Origin: Lumbricus rubellus
Taxonomy: Eukaryota; Annelida; Clitellata; Crassiclitellata; Lumbricidae
Assembly (NCBI GenBank): GCA_945859605.1
Contig: OX243824.1
Location: 30,519,459-30,583,458, forward strand
Length of the DNA stretch: 64,000 bases
Direction: 5' to 3'
This document shows, piece by piece, positions 59,414 to 64,000 of the stretch. The notes beneath the pieces are model-generated. The model worked only from the letters and a program-made list of their open reading frames with translations, had not been told where the DNA came from and did no database searches. How positions within the stretch are numbered: the first letter of the stretch is position 1; every line of letters starts with the position of its first letter. Both the position numbers and the translations under genes were made by a program.

Positions 59414-62256
59414 CTCTCAACTAATCCAGCTGCCTCAGGATGCCCTGGTGAATCGAATCGTGGACAGCATCCCATCAATTTCAAAAATTCTCTTGTGAAC
59501 AAGTCCCTCATACTTGTCTCCAGTTCAGCGTCGCTTCCGGAATCTTCACTATCATTTCGTTCACATGCAGCCATCTCTTCTTCAGTTTCATTGTTCTCAG
59601 ATGTTGTTCTTTCGTCATCTTGGATGCTGAGTTCATCTTCGCTTTCCGTGTCATCTTCTTGCGAACTTTCGTTTATCGTTTCATCTTCTCCGTCTTCGAC
59701 TTCTGCTCTCCGACTTTGTGCTCTTGTAGTCACATTCGCTTGTAGCTCTCCTTGCAATATACTGATTGGTGGAACCTCTTTCAGTTCTGCAATTATCTCT
59801 GGATGTAGCAGGAACTTTTCTGGATTTTCTTTACACAGTTCTGCTGAAATGCTGGCACACACTAAAGTTAAATATGGCGCGATATTTATTGTCCTGTCCT
59901 CTGTAGCTGTTCCTTCGTTACGACCGCTCATCCGCACTTCGATTTTCACCAACTTAGCTGGAATCGGCTCTCCAGCTACACATTGCAAATGAACTCTGCC
60001 GATTTCTTCTACTGTCGTTCCTTTCAGTAGTTCCTCGTTGATTACTGGTATCTCGGTCCCCGAGTCAATCAACGCCTCGACTTGCACAGGCTGCCCATCA
60101 GTCCCACGTATCTCCACATTTACATGCTGCAACGATATTTTCTTTATGCGTTGACACTCCTCTTTACTTTTTGTTTCTCGACAATTTTCTGCAATGGAAG
60201 TAGTCTTTATCGCTTCTTTCAGTATGGTGAACTGCGGCGTACACTTCATCACTGACTTTACTTCTGTTTCTTGGTTGCATTGTTCTTCCCAACCAGGAGG
60301 TGCATTTATCACTTGTATCTGGTTTACTCGAAGATTTTCTGCACTTCTGCTAAAGTTCTTCCTCAGATTTGCCGCTCCTGGTGCTTGGCAATGTTTTATT
60401 AGGTGTTTATCAGAATTGCAATTGTGGCAACGCTTCTTGATAAAACTTCTTTGCTCCTTGTTCTCCCACTTGTTGTACGGCGTGTAAGATGCATTACTTT
60501 CTGTTGGGCGTCCCAGCGGCGGAGTTCGATTGTAGGCTTGTCTGTCCCACGTTGACTGTTGTTTATCTTGCGACCACTGCTTTCCAGAATAATCATCTTT
60601 CTTTGCATCATTACTCTTGGCTTGGCTTCCGGTGTCTTTGCTATCCTTGTTCCACTTGGGTTGCTTTGGACTATTGTCCCATGCTTCAAATTTCGGTTTG
60701 TCTTGGAACATCACACCAATCCGATTGTTTACATGTATATCTGCGAGATCTGCAACATTACTAGCTTCCAAGCATTCTGTGCCCTCTTTTGCTAAGACAA
60801 ACTGCAGTGGACCTGGTGGTAAACATTCTTTCAGCTTATCCGCCACTAACAAATCAAACAGCTTCTCGTAGTCTTTGTCCACTCGTCTACTTCGGACATA
60901 ATAATTCAACAGGTTCTTCAGCCTAGCCGTGAACATCGTATACGTTTCTTCGGCTGTCTTCTTGGCATCTGCAAACCTTGACCTGTACTCACGAGCTGTT
61001 AACTTGAATTCCTTCAACAAATGCTCTTTCACTGCATCGTATTTATCTAAATTCTCAAATGATAATCGATTCAATACCGTTCGTGCTCTCGGGGTCATCA
61101 ATGGCAACAACAATTTCACCCAGTACTGCTTTTCCACAGCGAAGCTATTGAATGCATTCTCCACGGTCTCAAAATATAATGGCACTTCCATCATATCATA
61201 CGGCATCTTAGGCAATACATGCTTCATGGCATCACCAATCTTCTTGATCTTGGACACCATTGTCTCACTTTCTCTGAGCCTAATCTGTTCTGACACTTCT
61301 CGGCTCTTACGATCATCTTCGTCTCTCTTCTTCAGTCGATCTTGATCTTCGATTCTCCGCAGTTCTTCTTGTTCTATCTTCTGCTGCAACAGTTCTAGCT
61401 GCTTTCTGCGTTCTTTTTTTTCAATGACCATTTCTTTAAGTTGAGCCTCCTTGATAGCAAGTTTCTTTTGTTCTAACTGCATCTGCTCTTCTCTTTCTCT
61501 TTCTGCTTTTTCCAAATTGTCTTTTCCAGCTTGAAATTCTTCCTGACGAATTTCTTCTGCTCTCTCCAGTTCTTGTAAACGCATCTTTTCCTTTTCTTCC
61601 TCACGAGCCTTTTTGTCTTCGATCTGCTGTTTTCGTATTTCTTCATCGCTTTTTCTTGCTTTTTCGTATTCTATCATTAACTCCATCCTTCGTCGTTCTG
61701 CTTCGTCACGATCTAATTTCATTTGTTCTAACTGAAGCTGGAACTGCTGCTTCTGCATATCTATCTCTTGCTGTCTCATCCTTTCTGCTTTTTCTATCTC
61801 TTGTTGTCGCAGTTCTTTCTCTTCTTGCTTACGTTCTTTCTCTTCTTGGCACCGTCGCTCTTCTTTCTCCTTCTCTTCTTGGCGACGTTCTTTCTCTTTC
61901 TGTCTGCGCTGCTCTTCTTTCTCTTTTTCTTCTTGTTTACGCTCTTTCTCCTCTTGTCTGCGCTGCTCTTCTTTCTGCTTCTCTTCTTGTCTACTCATCA
62001 TCATGAATTGTAGCAACGCCTCTATAGACATCGGTGCCTCAGGCTTCTCCACTGGCTTCTCCGCAACGCCTCCGACAGCACCTTCTTCTTCTTCTTCTTT
62101 CTTAGCCCAAACCTCGGCTAAATTTCTCATCAATTCTTCCCTAGACATCTGTTCGACTTCTTCTGCGTCTAGATCTGCTTCAATTAGCAGTTTTATCAGT
62201 CTATCAGTAGACATTTTCTTAATATTTGCTTGCTTTTTCTCCGTAAGTTTCTCCAT
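59320..62256 (-). CDS. gypsy Gag-protease polyprotein with integrase fragment
   Basis: 978 residues. Residues about 90-330 are an extreme charged coiled coil (EEKERKQEEKEKEEQRRQKE repeats). Then comes a Gag-like segment: PKMPYDMMEVPLYFETVENA, WVKLLLPLMTPRARTVLNRL, LLKEFKLTAREYRSRFADAK. A zinc knuckle CHNCNSDKHLIKHC lies near residue 605 and a retropepsin VEALIDSGTEIPVINEELL near 725 (active-site DSG). After an acidic EEDE-rich linker the end reads FDSPGHPEAAGLVERWNQTF, the last catalytic motif (E) of integrase. The N-terminal and first catalytic parts of integrase are missing, probably deleted. The frame is intact from the start ATG, so Gag and protease may still be made. Confidence 0.85.
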   Translation of the reverse strand: MEKLTEKKQANIKKMSTDRLIKLLIEADLDAEEVEQMSREELMRNLAEVWAKKEEEEEGAVGGVAEKPVEKPEAPMSIEALLQFMMMSRQEEKQKEEQRRQEEKERKQEEKEKEEQRRQKEKERRQEEKEKEERRCQEEKERKQEEKELRQQEIEKAERMRQQEIDMQKQQFQLQLEQMKLDRDEAERRRMELMIEYEKARKSDEEIRKQQIEDKKAREEEKEKMRLQELERAEEIRQEEFQAGKDNLEKAEREREEQMQLEQKKLAIKEAQLKEMVIEKKERRKQLELLQQKIEQEELRRIEDQDRLKKRDEDDRKSREVSEQIRLRESETMVSKIKKIGDAMKHVLPKMPYDMMEVPLYFETVENAFNSFAVEKQYWVKLLLPLMTPRARTVLNRLSFENLDKYDAVKEHLLKEFKLTAREYRSRFADAKKTAEETYTMFTARLKNLLNYYVRSRRVDKDYEKLFDLLVADKLKECLPPGPLQFVLAKEGTECLEASNVADLADIHVNNRIGVMFQDKPKFEAWDNSPKQPKWNKDSKDTGSQAKSNDAKKDDYSGKQWSQDKQQSTWDRQAYNRTPPLGRPTESNASYTPYNKWENKEQRSFIKKRCHNCNSDKHLIKHCQAPGAANLRKNFSRSAENLRVNQIQVINAPPGWEEQCNQETEVKSVMKCTPQFTILKEAIKTTSIAENCRETKSKEECQRIKKISLQHVNVEIRGTDGQPVQVEALIDSGTEIPVINEELLKGTTVEEIGRVHLQCVAGEPIPAKLVKIEVRMSGRNEGTATEDRTINIAPYLTLVCASISAELCKENPEKFLLHPEIIAELKEVPPISILQGELQANVTTRAQSRRAEVEDGEDETINESSQEDDTESEDELSIQDDERTTSENNETEEEMAACERNDSEDSGSDAELETSMRDLFTREFLKLMGCCPRFDSPGHPEAAGLVERWNQTFKKMVHHVIVEIQDSGIKSFRLPYGH

Positions 62257-62615
62257 CTTACTTCTTTACTTTACAGATGCTCGATAAATTAGTAGACTAC
62301 TCTTCAAATGTTTGCAATTGACTGACTTCAATTCTTTATGCACACTTCAATAGACAAGCAAGTTTTTCTACCTTGTAGTCGTTGTGTTGTCGTTTCTCAC
62401 TGTCGTACGGATGCTCGATGTATCGTTGCTTCTCCCGTGTGCTCGGCTCCTCGATAAATTCACAGCGTCCGTTTCTCCACAACGTCTGTTGATTGAATAG
62501 AATCCCTACGTTCGTAACTTGGCACGTAGACCCACCGTTCGTAACTACGATCGTTCTCCTGCAACTTGGATCGTTATCCTGCAACTTGGATCGTTATCCC
62601 ACCGCTGCCACCAAA
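62257..62615 (-). other. gypsy 5' untranslated leader with primer-binding site
   Basis: Between LTR and gag. On the minus strand TTTGGTGGCAGCGGTGGGAT lies directly at the LTR edge, a position and sequence type used for tRNA priming in gypsy elements (a leucine-type tRNA is my guess). It is followed by two copies of GATAACGATCCAAGTTGCAG. Confidence 0.65.
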
Positions 62616-63135
62616 TGTCACATGTCTTTTCCCTCTTCTTCTCTACGTGTGACCTTCAGTCTCTTCGGAAGCTTCTTCGTATAAGTTCGTGGTAGCGTAG
62701 GCCTATCCCTAGATAACTGTTTCATTAGCTAAATGGCTAGGTTAAAGAATCTACAGTCTTTCACTGTTTTGTTAACCAACAACGACGACGTGTTTAACTC
62801 TTCTTATTATACTCCAAAATCCGATATAAAGTAAAACGATCAGCAACAACACAACAATGACTACACTTGCGTTATCATAACAACTACACGACTACTATCT
62901 TCATCAGTCTACTCTATCGCAACTCAACAACAACTCTTACAGCCTATCTCAACGGCTCTCAACACGCAACTCTCCTTCTTCACTTCCACTCCCTTCTTGT
63001 ACAATTAACGTACGCTCGTCTAGACGTCACGTGCTGTCCAGACAATCACCTGTGCAGACGCCGCGCGGCAATTTGCACCTGGCCTACTTACGTCGCTGTA
63101 CGACAATCGGCGTGCACTGATTAAATTAGCTGACA
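62616..63135 (-). repeat. 5' LTR of the gypsy element
   Basis: 520 bp, differing from the other LTR at about 62721 (T for C) and about 63042 (A for G). Confidence 0.92.
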
Positions 63136-63140
63136 GTCCT

Positions 63141-64000
63141 GTTAGGATAATGTTCTAGTCAGGCCCTCTTCTAGACGTTGATCTAGAAAGTGATGGATTG
63201 GCCTTTATTTCTGGGTTAGTGTAATGGTAACACTATGGTCAGAAGTACAGAAGATCAGCTCGGACTCGAGATCGCTTTCTGCTCCGATCCTAATGGTCGT
63301 TATAGCCTTTTATTTGCCTGATGAGGTTCGTATAATAAGCAGCAAGATGTGAAAGGCTTATGATCTGTGTATAGTGTTGATAATGGTGATAACAATCATC
63401 ATGATGATAATTGTATCAATAGTTTAAAACAGTGATGCTTGGAAAATCTCATTTAAATTATGCTTGATGAATCAAATGTAGACCTATTACGGGAGACAAT
63501 AGCAATCGGCGGGAGTTGCTAATAAATATCCAAAATAGGATAAGAAATTAATTAATAAGCCAAACAGGGATTGAGTCCCTCCTTATGCAAAGACTGTTAG
63601 TTCTGATGGTTAGTGTGGACTTCAGCCATTGGATGCTGTCATAATTATTTTACATTGACGATGGATTTGGGGTCTACTTTTTAAATGCTTTGAAGCAGTT
63701 TAAAGGTTGATGTCCATTGTCCAATGATGGAAAACAACGAAGCACGTGATTGATTCTGTTAGCACCAGAGCGTGACCTTAATATGAGACAGTTTCTAAGG
63801 ACAGACGGTGTTGGTTCTACATGTATATTGTATTATATGGTATCGTTGAAAAGCCCAGAGTGCTGCTCGATGTTCGATCATACTGCCAAGTAAATCCAAG
63901 ATAAGAAATCAAAACAGCATCGCGAGCTACAGTAGCAATCCACTGGTGAAAAATGTCGAAAAAATGTTGATTGTATGCAGCGAAGAATGGGATGTAAGAC
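63141..64000. other. Right flank without recognised genes
   Basis: AT-rich, no coding motif and no EGF exon. A GTTAGTGTAATGGTAACACT stretch at about 63214 resembles a tRNA D-arm but has no matching B box. The window ends here. Confidence 0.4.

Larger units (their letters stand above)
57413..63135 (-). mobile_element. Ty3/gypsy LTR retrotransposon, internally deleted, Gmr1-like domain order
   Basis: Two 520-bp LTRs (57413-57932 and 62616-63135) start TGTCACATG and end GCTGACA, with GTCCT duplicated on both sides (57408-57412 and 63136-63140). I find only two differences between the LTRs, so the insertion is young. On the minus strand a primer-binding-site-like TTTGGTGGCAGCGGTGGGAT follows the 5' LTR and a polypurine tract AAAGAAAGGAAGGAGG precedes the 3' LTR. 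The coding order is gag, zinc knuckle, protease, integrase, reverse transcriptase, RNase H, with the middle of integrase and of reverse transcriptase deleted. Confidence 0.92.

Noticed and set aside
60929..62287. Plus-strand serine/leucine-rich frames
   Set aside because: They are shadows of the Gag coiled-coil coding strand.

Overview
The window is nuclear DNA of an animal, most likely a marine invertebrate and plausibly a deuterostome such as an echinoderm. The reasons are an intron-rich EGF-domain secreted-protein gene with GT/AG introns, a dense mixture of non-LTR, Ty3/gypsy, mariner, hAT-like, SINE and Maverick/Polinton elements, and a gypsy element with integrase ahead of reverse transcriptase, an order reported for deuterostome elements. 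The species cannot be named from the sequence alone.

Layout. 1-6.8 kb is a repeat graveyard: non-LTR reverse transcriptase fragments, short hAT-like elements, a CCA microsatellite, a foldback element and a 540-bp MITE. 6.84-26.05 kb holds a complete 12-exon gene for a secreted protein: signal peptide, a beta-sandwich-like N-terminal domain, nine EGF-like modules each in its own phase 1-1 exon, and a C-terminal domain of unknown type. One EGF exon carries a 7-nt frameshifting insertion. Its introns are full of transposable elements. 26.98-28.65 kb is a mariner with one nonsense codon. 30.38-46.74 kb is a complete 16.4-kb Maverick/Polinton (adintovirus-like) element with ~410-bp terminal inverted repeats and a perfect 6-bp target duplication, inserted into a retroelement gag-like reading frame. 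49.6 kb holds a decayed last exon of another EGF-gene copy, and 50.75-55.69 kb holds the first three exons of a second copy that runs off or breaks after this point. 57.41-63.14 kb is a young, internally deleted Ty3/gypsy element with near-identical 520-bp LTRs and GTCCT target duplications.

How the Polinton genes fit together. The element encodes integrase with chromodomain, a zinc-ribbon/phospholipase A2-like protein, a packaging ATPase, a probable penton, a glycine-rich virion-like protein, a dUTPase-fold protein without visible catalytic motifs, a conserved DUF-like protein, a small basic pX-like protein, a double-jelly-roll major capsid candidate, a SAP/NUMOD-like protein, protein-primed DNA polymerase B (broken by one frameshift), an adenain-like protease and two tandem fibre-like proteins. 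This is a nearly complete virion and replication kit. The two fibres share an almost identical shaft but end in unrelated knobs, one F5/8C (discoidin)-like and one C1q/TNF-like.

The most unusual genome-wide signal is the octamer TAGGCCTA, with its short forms TAGGCTA and TAGCCTA. I count 28 exact copies of the octamer in 64 kb. Comparisons of inverted repeats, tandem repeats and paralogous introns inside the window show it present in one copy and absent in the other, as if GGCC plus a duplicated TA had been inserted at a TA. One variant lies exactly at the frameshift in the polymerase gene.
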